Counted from the first letter of the stretch, positions 11,060-24,835 are shown. The stretch: 64,000 nt of DNA from Calliphora vicina (GCF_958450345.1 NC_088782.1:2179501-2243500); one strand, 5' to 3'. Numbers and translations: made by a program. Notes: generated by a model from the letters alone, not told the origin.

Positions 11060-12062
11060 TCGTAGGATACCGTTAACCTATTCGCAGGTATGACCAAAAA
11101 AATAAAAATTTTTAAAATTTTTTTTAAACAAATTTCAGAATTTTTTGATCATCTCATTGAGATTTATTGAGAAGATAATAGGGAATTAAAATGTGAAAAA
11201 ATTATGAAAATATATCTTATAGTTTTTCTATACCTGCTATTTAAATTTTGAAATTTTCGAGAAAAACTAATTATTTGGCCATTTTTTGCGAATGAGCTCT
11301 ATTTCCTTACTGTTATGAATTATAAGTAAAACCTATTCAGAATATTATAGTCCAGATATTTCTAAATATACTCTGAAAGTTTTACTAAAATTAGAAAACG
11401 TTAAACCTTAAATCGTGAAAGTCAAATGTCAAATTTTTCAATATTTCGAATTTCTAATTTAAAGATATAGAAAAGTTATTTATTTTTGGGCCGATTTTAA
11501 ACCCTTAATGGCACTTGGGTTTAAAATGACCCCAAACTTTTAAAATCATAATTTTTTATGGTTTTAGAAATTTGGGGTCATTGTAACCCCAAGTGCTATA
11601 TAGGGTTAATTTTAATTTTTGTGCTGGTTTTGTAAATACTAGGCTTTGTGTTATATTTTTGTTAAGTTTAATCAAAATCAGCCCAAATCGGTATCTTTCC
11701 AAGAGAAATTCCAAATATTGAAAAATTTGACTTTTGACCTTCACGATTTAAGGTTTAACGTTTTCTAATTTTAGTAAAACTTTCAGAGTGTATTTAGAAT
11801 TATTTGTACTATAATATTCTGAATAGGTTTTACTTAAAATTCATAACAGTAACGAAATAAAGCTCATTAGCAAAAAAATGGCCAAATAATTAGTTTTTCT
11901 TGAAAATTGCAAAATTTAAATCGCAGGTATGGAAAAACTATATGAGATATTTTCATAATTTTTTCACATTTTTATTCCCTATTATCTTCTCAATAAATCC
12001 CAATAATATGATCAAAAAATTCTTAAATTTGTTTAACAAAATTTTTAAAAATTTGAAAATGG
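11060..12062. repeat. Large palindrome with ~370-400 bp arms
   Basis: The left arm (about 11060-11455) and right arm (about 11690-12062) are near-complementary. For example TTAAACCTTAAATCGTGAAA at 11401 is mirrored by TTCACGATTTAAGGTTTAAC at 11740, and ATTCGCAGGTATGACC is mirrored around 11920-11940. The ~235 bp loop is unique. A third copy of the arm alone occurs at about 40715-41160. Confidence 0.88.
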
Positions 12063-12325
12063 AGTTCAATGGGCGTCAATTATGTACACATTTCAATTCT
12101 TTTAAATTAAATTGCAAAAGTAATTTTTTAATGGCAAAATTTTGACAAAAACTGAATTTTGTTCCCCTTGTAAATGCATCTCAAAACTTCAGAGGGATTG
12201 CGGCACGTCTTAACCCCAACCGATTTACCTAAAATTTGTTCAGGATGATTTTTTTTACTAATGTTCACCAAACTGGGCAGTGAGAATGGCCAAAATCCAA
12301 CTTTCGTTTATTAAGAGCCACCCTA

Positions 12326-15300
12326 GTGTACATATGTACATTAGGGATATAACTTTTGCCATTTTTTGCAAATATGCAAATTGGCATAGCATAGTCGAAT
12401 AGAGCATTAAAAAATATGAAAAACCACGGATTATTTTTTCGCGGTTGTTAAAAACGCAATAAAGTTTTTCATTCAATATTTTCAATTATTTTGAAAAACA
12501 ATGTATTTTATTTTAATAATAACTGCGGACATACTTCAAAATATAATTTTTAAATAAGGGAAGTATCGCTCACACTTAAAAATATGAAATTATTTATATA
12601 ATTTTTCAAAGAAAAAAAAGTTTGATTTATTTTAGAAATTGGTGTTGGTGCGTGATGTTTTTGATTCCAAATGACCCAAAAAAAAGATTTTCATTATTTA
12701 TACAACATTGGCCATCACGTGGTGGTATGTCAAAAATTTTGTCAAAATTAGTTATGTACCTAATGTACGTACATAGATATTTTTTTCAAAATATATATTT
12801 TTTTTTATTTTATAGCTGTTTGTCAAAATTCACTATTAATTTGTTTTAGTTTTAAAGTAAACAAAAAATATTTTCAATCTATTTAAAAATATTTGATTCT
12901 ATTAAAAATTTTGTGAAAACCAAATTTACCCGCTACTCAAGATTTTTGGGGGTGTTTAAAATTTTCATAAACTCATTCTTGTTATACTTGTAATACCTAC
13001 CAGAACAAATGGGTAAAACACTTCTCAGGTATTTATTTTGTCGCACAGTGTTATCTTTAAAGGAGTTCAAATGAATTATGAATCATGAATAAGAACGATT
13101 TTATTTAAAATAATTTAAAAAAAATAGTTTGGTTTGTAAATAAATTTCTTTTGAAATAGTTTAATTTTTAATTTATAATAACTTCGGAATATATAGATAT
13201 ATTTGGCAAAATCGTATTTAGTGAATATACAATAAATAAGGCAATCAAATAGTTAAATATAAAAAAGAATAAAACATTAGCCCTTATGCAGCCAAAGAGA
13301 AGATATTCAATTATATTCTATAACACAAACATTAATTATTTCTACAAAAAAAGCCTAAAAATATGAATTGGTTATTAAATTACTGTTATTTATGAAAATC
13401 ATAAAAACAATATATATTTGAATTCATTATTGTTAAACTAAATGTAATAAAAATCTTCCATGTTCAATTTTAGAAAAACTATAAAAATATTGTACAAACA
13501 CATATAGAAACATGTTTATATGGCTACATACAATAAATTATATCTGCACTATTGGGTCGTAAATTATTACAAGAAGTAAAAAGATTTATTTATTTCATCA
13601 TAATAAAAATGTTTCATAGACAGTGGAGTGTAATAGTTTAGTTTAGAAACAATAATCTTAAATCGCATGCTAAATGATTCTTTTGCAAATATGTTTATAA
13701 AAATATTCATCCAAAATGTTACGACAGAAAAGTTAGTTTGAAGACCGCCCAGGCTCTCTTTGAGATACGCTACATTTTGGAACAGAGTATCCGGAATTCG
13801 CATGTTGCCAGAAAAAAATTTAATTTTTTTTGTTTTAAATAAACAAGCCTTTATATAAATTTATAAGTTGTGTGCTATTTCATTGCATCACTCTGTACAA
13901 ATAATAGTCAGCTTGTTCATTATTTTAGTTTTATTCTGTAGTCTAGAGTTCAATCAAACTATTACTGGCCCTTGCAAACGTGTTATAAATTTTTTTCAAC
14001 AACATCAAAATAAAAACTTTCAAAAAAACGTGTTGTTTATGTTTGTTTCACACCAAAAGTTTTGCGGAAAAACTGACACATTCCGAAAATATCACTAGTT
14101 ACCACTCGTACTACTAAGGACTGAGATCAGTTACTTTCATTAGCAAATACTATAATTTTGAATAAAATTGGTCAATTCAATTTGATAGGAGACCTTCTAT
14201 CATGTCATATTGTCATAATGTCCCAATATTTTATAATGGTTTGAAAATGTTGTTATTGCCTTTCAAGCTAAAAATGCCCTAAAATAATACTACTACCAGC
14301 AGAAACCTGCGCCGAACTCCTAAGAGTCGGTAAAGCCGTGAAATATTAGGATATTATGACATTAGCATACCTTGTGAATTGACAAATTGTTACTAAATTT
14401 ATTTGTTTAAGTTCATCAAAACGCAAGGTCGTGTTTTGATGAACGTGTTTTCCATAGGAGGTGGCATTATACGCTTTAAAAATTAAACATTTTTAACTAA
14501 TCTCAGTCCTTTTACATTTGTAAATGTATGAGTGTTTAATATTATTTATTGTCTTTATTGTTGTTTTTTTATGATGGACTTTCTAGTATGTTTTAGAGTG
14601 TGGTTCGTGTATTTATGTATATTAGGATGGCCCTTAGTTTGCATTCAAGTCAAATTCCAACAAAAAAAATCAAGTGCTTGATTTTTTGGGGCTTTGGTGC
14701 TTATAGGAATTGAGTAGTATCGGCTACTCAAAAAAATGTATTGAACATAGTATTGAGTAGTCAAAATTACCGACATTTCACAACTCTAATATGGGTAACT
14801 CGTAATTCAGTTCTGGGTGGAGGAAGAACTCAAGCATCATTGTCATTATCATTTAAGGGTAATCAGACCGTCCTTTTTTCGCTGCTTTCGAGAGTTATAT
14901 GGGCCCCTTAACTTAAATCAATTAAATCAAAACTATTTTTATTTTTTTAACATTTAAAATCTCGAAGCATTTGGTGTCAAGATGACAAGATGACAATTTT
15001 AGACTGTGGCAGTATCGAAAATCGAAAAAGTGCCAAATAATGGCCAACCTAATATAAATGGACAGGGTAATAAAACTTGTTTATTGTTGTTACATCAACA
15101 TCAACAACAACAACATAGACAAAGATATTTTATAATGATGATTGTAGACAGAAAAAGTTTAATTTTATTTCTGTTTTAGCTTCCATTTTCCTCTTGTCCT
15201 TTTTTATGATTCGTTATTAGTTTTTATTGTTTATGTATTTTTTATATATGTATGTATGTGTACATCTATTATTTCAATAAACCAGTATCGTGTCCATTTC

Positions 15301-15830
15301 ATATTTTCTTTAGACTCTCTGTCCATATGACTGCGTCATAGATTTTTGTCGTTTTCCTTTTTTGTTTTTTTATACGCTTATCCTCCTTCATCATTATTGT
15401 TGGAAAAAAAAATTATTTATTACAAGACGTTTTATTTTAAATCATAAAAACAGCAAACATTGTTTTTTAATAAACCGCTATAGCTTTTTATCTGTGGATT
15501 ACAAAACAACAATATCAAATTCCTTTTAGCTTATATTGGGCATTAAAATTTGAAAACAATATACTCTCTCGTATTCGCATTAAAAACAAATGGCTGTCAT
15601 ATAAATCCTATCATACTTCCGTTTCCCATACAATCTATTGATAATATTGACAATTACATTTAAGTTATGTCCTGTGGTGGTGGTTCAACAAAATCTTGTC
15701 ACATCTTTTATATATTGATGAGGCAATTGTTTGAAATTCATCAGAAATCAATTTCAGTTTGTTAATCATGGCTAGTGGTGTGCAGTGGAAAATAACTATA
15801 GAGAGTTTTTATTGATTTGGAGAATTGTAT
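12326..15830. other. Non-coding region with one degraded MITE
   Basis: There is no gene-like ORF; ORFs of 75-78 codons here are low-complexity and lack homologous features I can name. Around 14195-14375 a degraded element has ATTGTCATAATGTCCCAATA on the left and ATATTAGGATATTATGACAT on the right. It is related to the perfect foldback at 25472-25636. An ATTAGGATGGCCC motif near 14620 resembles a GGGTGG-repeat end. The rest is A/T-rich with short CAACAA runs near 15100. Confidence 0.5.
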
Positions 15831-15832
15831 AG

Positions 15833-16641
15833 AGTAACTTCGGCTAATGTGGACTACCGTTTTGTTTTTTTTTCTAAATTTTGCCACAATATACATGGAT
15901 ATTAAAAAAGTTGTGAAGCAATAAATTAGCTAATGTATTCTCTAATTGTTTTTGCAGTTGAAAATTTTTTCCGTCAAAGGATAAAAAATTTATTAAAAAA
16001 TTTTATTTCAATTGCCCAATTCACAATTGATGTCGTAGTGTTGTAGCATTGTATATCATAAATATTTTTCAAACAATTTTTCGAAACAAAAACAAATCAT
16101 TAATAAAAAAAAATTACGACATACGACACCAATTGTGAATTGGGCAAATATATTTTTATTAATACAAACTAAAAAGTCGCGTTCTTGGCTTAGATAGATT
16201 GCTTACAAAGTATATAGTTATTGTCGGGTAATATGGACCAGTAGTACATAATCAAGTAATTTAAGTGGTCCACATTACACGAACTAGGCTTACAGTGTTA
16301 AAAAATTATTTTTAACTTATTAATCTAAATGTGCTTAAATTCTTACCAAATATATGCAAAACTACGTATCCACTTTAACTATATAAAACAATTAAACATT
16401 AAATTCTACCAAGTAACTGTACCAAATTTTGTTTCTTACTTGAGCCGAAAAAAATGTTAAGCACGCATTAATTTCAATACAAGAATAAAAAGCCAACATA
16501 CCAATTACTCATGAAAGCAAATGTGCAATTGTCGTTTCAAACAAATTGTAAAATGTACGACAAATCAGTTTTATCATACCTTCAATAGTTTCTGAAAAAA
16601 GACACTGGTCCACATTAGTCTACAATACCCGAAGTTACTTT
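15833..16641. mobile_element. TIR element with AGTAACTTCGG ends
   Basis: The left end AGTAACTTCGG, followed by TAATGTGGAC, is mirrored on the right by GTCCACATTAGT, then CCCGAAGTTACT (ending about 16641). No ORF is present. Superfamily unknown, since no clean target duplication is visible. A foldback MITE is nested inside. Confidence 0.6.
16012..16147. mobile_element. 136 bp foldback MITE nested in the preceding element
   Basis: The left arm TTGCCCAATTCACAATTG (16012) is mirrored by CAATTGTGAATTGGGCAA (ending 16147). The pairing continues into TGTCGTA-type sequence. The arms are about 30 bp around an A/T-rich centre. Confidence 0.75.
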
Positions 16642-17021
16642 ACTGTTGCATCAGTGCTGCCAATTTTAGACAGGTTGTGGCTAAATTACATTATTAAATT
16701 TTAAAAATATTTCTTTAAATTAAATTATGTTCCAATTCGCTGCATTTTTCTAGAGTCAATTGTTTGTTTCGTTCGGTATACCTGCTAATTGCTAATGTAT
16801 AGGAAAAATAGAAAATTTTGAAAAAAAAAACAAAAATGAAAAAAGAAATTAAAAAAAAAAAATATATTTTGCCATAAAATTTTTTTCGCTAATAAATTAT
16901 TTTTTTTTAATTTTGTTTACCTAACAATTTTTATTTTAAAGTGTAATGTGGTGATGGGTATTTAAGAATACAAAACTATTGCGTAAATCAAGTGCCACAA
17001 ATATACTATCGAAAAATGTAA
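16642..17021. other. AT-rich spacer
   Basis: Poly-A and poly-T tracts only; no supported feature. Confidence 0.4.
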
Positions 17022-18156
17022 ATAAGTAAAAGAGCTATATTCGGCTGTGCCGAATCTTATATACCTTTCACCAAATTATACTTAAAAATATTTTTATTTA
17101 AACAAAATTAATTTTTTTTAAAAAAAGTTTTTTCAAAATTTTTTTTTAATTTTTAAATTTTAAAAAAAAAAAATTTTGGGAAAAAGAATTTTTAACAAAA
17201 AAAATTAAAAAAAATTTATGAAAAAATTCGGGTTAAAAAATATTTTTTCCGATTTAGACCTGTATAAACATGGTTTATACACTCATCTATAATTTAGTAA
17301 TAAGTATTTATAGTTTTGTATTTATATTATATTGAATTTACAATGTTCCTACGTATGATTAAGATTACTATTGTGAATTATTAATTTGAGAGAATTTATT
17401 GGAAATAATATTGTACAAAATAGAGGTTGATAATATCATGCGTTAATGTATCGTTGACAGTCCACTACTAACCTTCTAAAAGGTAACAATCTATTGAATA
17501 AATAAAAGCTCTGTACATTTTTTACTAATAATTGTCTTTCATTTCTTACCCTCTCATTCTCATGGACAATTATCCCTAATAATTTCTCATCACGCAATGA
17601 TGAATTATCGTGCAAGTTTATTATCTAGAATTGTTACCCCTAAACAAAAACCCAATTTTGTTCAAGACCCATCGTAGGTCCAACTTAGTATAGACTTTGA
17701 AATATCTATCATTAGATATTCATATTGTCTATATTAATGACTTAATAATACAGATATAGATAGTTATAAAATCGATGTTGTCCTTGTTTTTTTTTTTTTT
17801 TTTTGCTTATATCTCAGCTTTTTATGGGCTGATTGTCTGGATTTTAAATAGCAACCGAGCTGGGAGAATTCCCGATATATTGATAATTTTTTTTTTTTCA
17901 TCATTTATTTATTGTATCTTCATTATTTAATGAACTAACAATAAGTGGTTCAAATCTTATATCTAATAATTATTATTTAATATTGATAAATGAATCATGA
18001 ATGTAAGTTGTTTGGGGGCTACTGAAATTTGATTTCAACATACAGATGGACAGTCGCACATGGCTATATCATCTCCGCTATCTATAACGATCTAGAGTAT
18101 ATATACTTTGTCGGGTCGCAAATGAAAAATGTAGAAATTTCAAGATGAAGGGTATA
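17022..18156 (-). mobile_element. Helitron/mini-me-like element, copy 2 (inverted, uninterrupted)
   Basis: This is the reverse-complement relative of 5219-8025. It begins AAGTAAAAGAGCTATATTCGG with the TTCGGCTGTGCCGAA hairpin near 17042-17056, and ends with the TATATACTTT...GAAGGGTATA block (18144-18156). The GTCY microsatellite of copy 1 is reduced to ACAGATGGACAGTCGCACA. Because it lacks the two Tc1-type insertions it serves as an empty-site control for both. Confidence 0.82.
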
Positions 18157-19733
18157 AAAATAAATACTCCTACTGGTAATTTCTGTAGAGTAATTTTTCA
18201 TTAATTCGTTAATTTCCATTAATTTATTCATAGTTATTGAAATCGGATGCAATTATAATGATATCGATGTAATGCTATTTTAACAAAAAAATGCATATTT
18301 ATATGAAAAGTCGTTACGTAGCTATCATCTGACATCAGCTGTCAATCTGACATTATATTTTTTTTCTTACTTGTAGTGTTGACATATACATTTATTTTTT
18401 GCTTTCTGACTAAAAAATTTAAATTTAATGATGCAAAATAAATTATTCAAATTTGATTTCATATAAATTACTATGAAATAATATTTATTCCAATTTCTTA
18501 CAATTTGAACGAATACAGAAAAAGTTTAGAAACAGAATCAACAAAGAAGAAATCAAAACATACAAAACAATTGCTTTATTATCATTCACTATTCAGTTGA
18601 CACTGAAGCAATTAACCGGTGACTGTATATCAATAACGTCCAATACCTAGTTCTTAACTGCTCATAACTTGTAAACCATACGATGTATACGATAATAATT
18701 ATTCACAATTTTCAGTATTTTATGTAAAAAAACTAATTTACAAATTCCTATAGACCCATAATTATTAATTGCTATGACAGTATTTTCCATAAAAATGTTG
18801 GATATAACAGTATTTTAATAAGAAAATCGTTAGTATAAGTAGTTTCTATAGAAAATCTTTCTATAGAAAATCTAGAGTATAACAAACAAATTTTAAATTT
18901 TAGGTACTTTTAGATTGGAAAGAGTGATATTTGAAAATTATTTTGATACCAAACACATTTTTCTGTTTCCATTTCTGCGTATATGTTATTTAAATAATTA
19001 CTAGAACACAATGTTGTTTTTTTTCGCAATTTCTTAGAAAATTTTCAAAAACTTATACATTCTGATGTTAAATAAGGATAGTAGAATATGCTAATGATAT
19101 TAAGTTCGTTATTTTTACTTGTTTTTCACTTTTGAATTTGCTAAAGTTTTTGCGAATAATAACGTAAAATAAATATTGTGATTTTGAAGTTTTCTTTTTT
19201 TTTTTGCTGCATTTCGATTTTAGTTGAATATGTTTTTAGTTATGCATTGTATTTACATGAAAATTACATCTTACTCTCTTAATGATTTCGACTATAATTA
19301 TTCGCATTCGAAATGAAATAATTAAATATTCCATTACGTATTTGGTGAACTGAAGCACATTGAATTAATATTTTATATATTTCATTGAGAGCAAAACGTT
19401 GTCTGTTACTGTTTCTAAAAGGATACATGAAATAATTAAGGTTAGCATTTGGGAAAATAATTTTTAGATATACCACAATAAAACTAAAATTCAAATAAAC
19501 TTTGCCTTTTCAGCATCTGGTTTTCAGGCGATGAATCATAATTTTAGACTTTGGGAGCTTTAAAAGATTCAAAAACTGCATAAACTGCAGGAACTACCTT
19601 AATATGCATACGTATACATATCGGCCATTTAATTGTAATTTGATTTGTATGTATTTTGAAAACGCTGAAAACTATGCAATGAACATTAAAACTTTTTAGA
19701 ATATATTTACATTTTTTACATTACCCAGCAGTT
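18157..19733. other. AT-rich non-coding stretch
   Basis: No feature supported. A 71-codon minus-strand ORF near 19279-19494 has no recognisable motif. Confidence 0.5.
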
Positions 19734-20513
19734 CTAGGGGACTGTCCCGAACTAGTGATTTAACTTGTTATTTAGGGTGACAACTAGTTACATAATTAGC
19801 TACGTGACTAGTTATTTTAACACGTGCATGTCCTAAGTAGGGGGTCAATTGACACTTTTGGATTACAATGAACCGGATTGGGTTCCCATTCCGGTTATAA
19901 CGAGTCAGATACCTAACTGGCTACTTGATCAGCTATATAACTAGTTATTTTTGCGGGTGCTAATTGACATCTTATAAACAGTCCAATAACTGTTTACCTG
20001 TAAACAAACCTTCAGCCGACAGCTCTCCAATAGATTGCTTCTGTTGGGTAAAATAACTACTTTCTATAGTGCAGTACAAAATAAACATTTAAAATAACAA
20101 AAATCTAGGTTACTTAGAGACACTAAAGTGACAATTGTCTTTACTCTAGGTTGCAGGGATGTCAGTTTACTTAAGCGAAAAGAAAATAAACTCTATGGGA
20201 ATTATATCAACACAATTTGTATATAACCAGTTTGTACGAATTACTCACAAAAAAGTCCATAAGAAAATACATAAACGTTAAAATTGACTACACTCTAGAT
20301 TACTTAGAGACACTTAAGTGACAATTGTCATATCGCTAGATTACCAGGGATGTATAAACTAACCAATTGACTTCTCTCTGCACTACTAGGAAGACATACG
20401 TGTCAAATGACCCAAAACATATAAATTGGAGTCAGCCAAGTGTTCAGACACAGTTCAGTGACAATTACTTGAATAATTTAAGGGATACATTGACTACTTG
20501 CTTAACTGCTGGG
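19734..20513. mobile_element. CCCAGCAGTT-family MITE, copy 2
   Basis: The left terminus CCCAGCAGTTCTAGGGGACT is mirrored by AACTGCTGGG at 20504-20513. The interior is shared with 29149-29591 (GACTGTCCCGAACTAG, GCTACGTGACTAGTTATTTT, CTCTCCAATAGATT). An ACTTAGAGACACT block with flanking GTGACAATTGTC is present twice (near 20112 and 20301), so part of the interior is duplicated. No ORF. Confidence 0.8.
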
Positions 20514-21116
20514 TAGTGCAACGAATTTGAACTCATGTTTATATGTGTTAATACTAGCATTATATTAAAAGCCAATTAGGATACTGTATAAATAATGATG
20601 AATAATTTTCACCAAATTTCGCATGTTTAGTATATGAAACATGCGAAATTTCCAAAATGAAATTTATTTCCAACCCAAAGGTAAAGAAAATTACTAGTAT
20701 CAACATTAAAGTAAATGTTGGCTATTTAGTTAATTTCAGTTCTTATACGTTTTTCATAACCATTTCAAAGGATAATACGCATTGAATTCAGTAAATATGT
20801 AGAAGATTGTTTGCATCCGGTCAATCTCTGACTTACGACTTTCAACAAACAATACTCTACGTGTTTATATGTATGTAAATACATACTTATGTAAGTCTAT
20901 ACTTCTCTCAATCTCTGCGTATAATTTGTTATTGTTTCCATGATGTATGTGTGTTTAGAATACAAACGTGAGTGTTTTTGATCCTGTATTTTAGTGACAC
21001 TGGCCATTGAGCACCTAAACAATAACGACTAAAATGTTTTCCACATTTAAACCAAACCAAACAACAAAACAAGGATGTTTCTCCTGTAATTGAGTGTTTG
21101 TAAATGTATATATAAA
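20514..21116. other. AT-rich spacer
   Basis: Apart from a small inverted match around 20624-20650 (CGCATGTTT/AAACATGCG), nothing is recognisable. Confidence 0.4.
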
Positions 21117-21640
21117 AGTACTAGCATGCAACCCGCTACTTCGTTAGCGAAAAAATGTGGAAATAACAGAACAACTACGTAAATTATTTTAAAATGTTTA
21201 TTATAGAAATTTTAATTATTGCGTAAAGTAAATACACCTTACAATTGTTTGTAGTCCATGATATTTTGAAGTATTAAAGCATCTCAAAACTGCTTGGGTA
21301 ATTGAAAATTCATAATAATAATTGCAAATATTAATAGTAGATAGATAAAGATATACTAATTTAATAATGTGTGTGAAGTTAAATTTCGAAATTTATAACC
21401 CTAGACACAAACCAGTTGAGTTAACAGAGTTATGTTTAAAAGTTTACATGACACCGTTAAACATTGTAAATCAAGGAAAGTGTATTCAAAATGGAATAAT
21501 AACCACACGGTTGAACCTAATGTACCACTAATGATTGAAACGGGAACTAATCTCCCGTTTTTTCCAAAAACTAAGTCAAATCATAAATGTCAAACATAGT
21601 TTTATACTTTTGCGGAATTTTTAAAATTTAATTATTATGG
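21117..21640. repeat. Left end of a TACTAGC-type interspersed repeat
   Basis: It begins GTACTAGCATGCAACCCGCT. Arthropod repeats of this kind start TACTAGC plus a CCCG-rich motif and end in a tetranucleotide run followed by TATATATAGA. Such an end is seen at 27780-27850, and a smaller relative at 51084-51345. Whether 21117-27850 is a single element is not proven. Confidence 0.5.
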
Positions 21641-23580
21641 ATGGACGAATCTAAATTCATGGAAAACGGGAGAAGATGGGCAGATGGAAATTGCTGGAAT
21701 TTATAGCCAAGGTGTTTTTCTATCATAACCCATGGTCATAACCCTTAACAGTGCGAGTTTTGATAGAGAAATTAAAATTTTTCGGAAATTTAAATTTCTT
21801 GGGAGGATGATCTAAATTTCTTGGAAATGGGAGAAGATGGGCGGATGAATCTTGCTGGAATATTTAGGTAGGGTGTTGGTCTATCATGGTCCGTGGTCAT
21901 AACCTTTAACAGTGCGAGTTCTGCTAGAGAAATTTAAATTTTTCGAAAATTTAAATTTTTTTGAGGATGATTCTAAATTCTTTTATAACGGGAGAAGATG
22001 GGCAGAAGGAACTTGCTTGAATTTATAGCCAAGGTGTTTTTCTATCATAACCCATGGTCATAACCCTTAACAGTGCAAGTTTTGGGAGGAAGAATTTAAA
22101 TTTTTTGGAAATGGTAGAAGATGGGCGGATGAATCTTGCTGGAATATTTAGGTAGGGTGTTGGTTTATCATGGTCCGTGGCATAACCGTTAACAGTGCGA
22201 GTTCTGATAAAGAAATTTAAATTTTTCGAAAATTTAAATTTTGTTTGAGGATGAATCTAAATTTCTTGGAAATGGGAGAAGATGGTCTATCATGGTCCGT
22301 GGTCATAACCTTTAACAGTGCGAGTTCTGATAGAGAAATTTAAATGTTTCGAAAATTTAAATTTTTTGGAGGATGAATCTAAAATCCTGTATAACGGGAG
22401 AAGATGGGAAAATAAAATTTTTCGAAAATTAAAATGTTTTTGGAGGATGAATCTAAATTTCTTGGAAATGGGAGAAGATAGGTGGAATGAACTTGCTGGA
22501 ATTTATAGATAAACTGTCCCACTATGATAATCTGTGGTCATAATATTTAACAGAGCGAGTTTTGATAATAATTTTTTAATTTTGACCAAAATCGAAATTT
22601 AATATACTTGGGAGGCTGAATCCGAATTCTAGGAAAACGGGAAAAGATGGGCGGATGGAACATGATGGAATTTATAGATAGGCTGTTAGTCTATCATCGT
22701 CCATGGTCATAACCTTTAACAGTGCGAGTTCAGAGAAATTACATTTTTACGAAAATTTAATTTGGAGAATGAATCTAAATTTCTTGGAAATGGGAGAAGA
22801 TTGGCAGATGAATCTTGCTGGAATAGTTAGATAGGGTGTTGGTCTATCATGGTCCGTGGTCATAATCTATACCAGTGCGAGTTCTGATAAAGAAATTTAA
22901 TTTTTTCTAAAATTGAAATTTTTTGGAGGATGAATCTAAATTCCTGGATAAAGGGAGAAGATAGCCGGATGGAACTTGCTGGAATTTATAGTCAAGGTGT
23001 TTTTCTATCGTAATCCATGGTCATAACCTTAACAGTTTGGAAGGATGAATCTAAATTTCTTTGAAATGGGAGAAGATGGGCGGATGAATCTTGCTGGAAT
23101 ATTTAGGTAGAGTGTTGGTCTATCATGGTCCGTAGTCATAATCTTTAACAGTGCGAGTTCTGATAGAGAAATTTAAATTTTTCGAAAATTTTATTTTTTT
23201 TGTAGAATGAATTTAAATTTCTTGGAAATGGGAGAAAATGTGCGGATGAATCTTGCTGGAATATTTAGATAGGGTTTTGGTCTATCATGGTCCGTGGCCA
23301 TAACCCTTAACAGTGCGAGATCTGATAGAGAAATTTTCGAAAATTGGAATTTTTTGGAGGATGAATATAAATTCCATCCAAGAAATTTAGATTCATCCTC
23401 CAAAACAATTTCAATTTTCGAAACATTTAAATTTCTCTACCAGAACTCGCACTGTTAAAGGATATGACCACGGACCATGATAGACCAACACCCTATCTAA
23501 ATATTCCAGCAAGATTAATTCGCAAATCTTCTCCTATTTCCAAGAAATTTAGATTCATCCTACAAAAACAAAAAAAAAAT
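21641..23580 (+). repeat. Diverged ~160 bp satellite array with terminal inversion
   Basis: About twelve units carry the anchor GGGAGAAGATGG (near 21667, 21827, 21989, 22111, 22270, 22393, 22466, 22639, 22792, 22955, 23068 and 23228) and the phrase TTAACAGTGCGAGTT. Complete units are about 160 bp; shorter spacings mark internal deletions. Two unit types differ: type A (ATTTATAGCCAAGGTGTTTT, CCCATGGTCATAACC) and type B (ATATTTAGGTAGGGTGTTGG, GTCCGTGGTCATAACC). They tend to alternate at the left end. From about 23377 to 23575 the last unit is inverted, creating a local hairpin at its junction. Confidence 0.9.
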
Positions 23581-24835
23581 TCCGAAAAATATAAATTTAA
23601 TAAGTAAGTATTGAACTCTTTATTTTATTATTTTATTTAAATATCGCCATTTGAAGAAATTTTAATATTCATTTCTGTATGTTCAAAATGTATTTTCTTT
23701 AATCCATTAACGTCAGATTTGTAGAAAAATCGTAGCTGAGATCAGATGAGAGGTAACACAAATCTATTTTCACGGACAGATAAATAAAGAATAGGACTAC
23801 ACAAAAAAATAAGATTTATACTTAGGGGAATCAGTGGATCAACTACCTTAAATTTCACAAATTCATTAAAATCGAATAGAAATAGCTCTAGAAAATGTCA
23901 AATCCAGAAAACTATATCTATATCAAAATAGTATATTTTCCTTAATAGGTCGAATCATACCTGGCCTACAGTAATGATTCGGTCGAGTAAAAATTCAACT
24001 TTTTTGTATAAAATCATAAAAAATTTATTTAAGTTTTATTGAGCAACATGTAAGTGGTTTATTCTATAATATTAACAGAGATGACAATCATCCAGATAAT
24101 TTATCTTTTAGTTTCGATATATATAGACTCAATTGTGCATTTCACAACACAATTAAGTTTAAACGTGAGGTGTGTTGACATTATCAGCTCTATTTGTATT
24201 ATTGTTAAAATCGTCAACCATTTATTTTACTGTAGTTATTAAAGCGGAAGTCCCAAATTATTTTTAACCTTGCATGCCCACTGTTTCGACTAATATTATT
24301 GAATTATTCCCGTACCAAATTTTATTTAATTTTTCTGTATCGTTGTAATTTTTTACGTTGAGAGATCTTATTCCGATCTTATTTTTTATTTTTATATATA
24401 AAAATGTATTTTAGTTTTTCAGTTCATTTTTCAAATTTGCTAAATGTTGTGGTATAAATATCATTCGAAGCGAGTATGACTCAATCTGTGGGATTCTGCA
24501 TTTATTCTATAATTCAAAAATATATTTGAAAAAGCACAAAATATTTTTCTGATCTTCTTAGGAAAATTAATTTCAACTAACAGTCGTACATACACTCAGA
24601 TGGACAAATAAGTGTTCACCAATTACCAATAAATATTCTTACTTTAATCATATATGTATATTTACAACTGTCTCAATTTACATCCATTGTTTAAGCCAAA
24701 ATAAAAATTACAGCCAGAAGATAGATAATTAATAGTAGTAGTAATTGGTTTTTAAGTCTCATAGAAACTCACATTCTAACTTTTAGAATTTTCTATGTTT
24801 ATGAAAATCAAAAATACTATTAAATAACTGTTAGT
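23581..24835. other. AT-rich non-coding stretch
   Basis: No supported feature. It lies inside the possible 21-28 kb repeat block. Confidence 0.4.

Larger units (their letters stand above)
10560..12325. mobile_element. Composite repeat A: transposase fragment plus 1 kb palindrome
   Basis: The block begins with sequence shared with 39960-40250 and carries a minus-strand transposase fragment. It then enters a large inverted repeat and ends at CCACCC next to TA (12324-12325), like the GGGTGG repeats elsewhere. The arms, loop and tail recur as separate pieces in composite repeat B (39960-41160), so this is a mosaic of at least two families. Confidence 0.6.

Noticed and set aside
13567..14098. Two 76-78 codon ORFs as exons of a host gene
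   Set aside because: No splice-site, codon-bias or domain support was visible.
21641..23580. CRISPR-like array
   Set aside because: Units are ~160 bp and diverged, without short repeats and unique spacers; the genome is eukaryotic.
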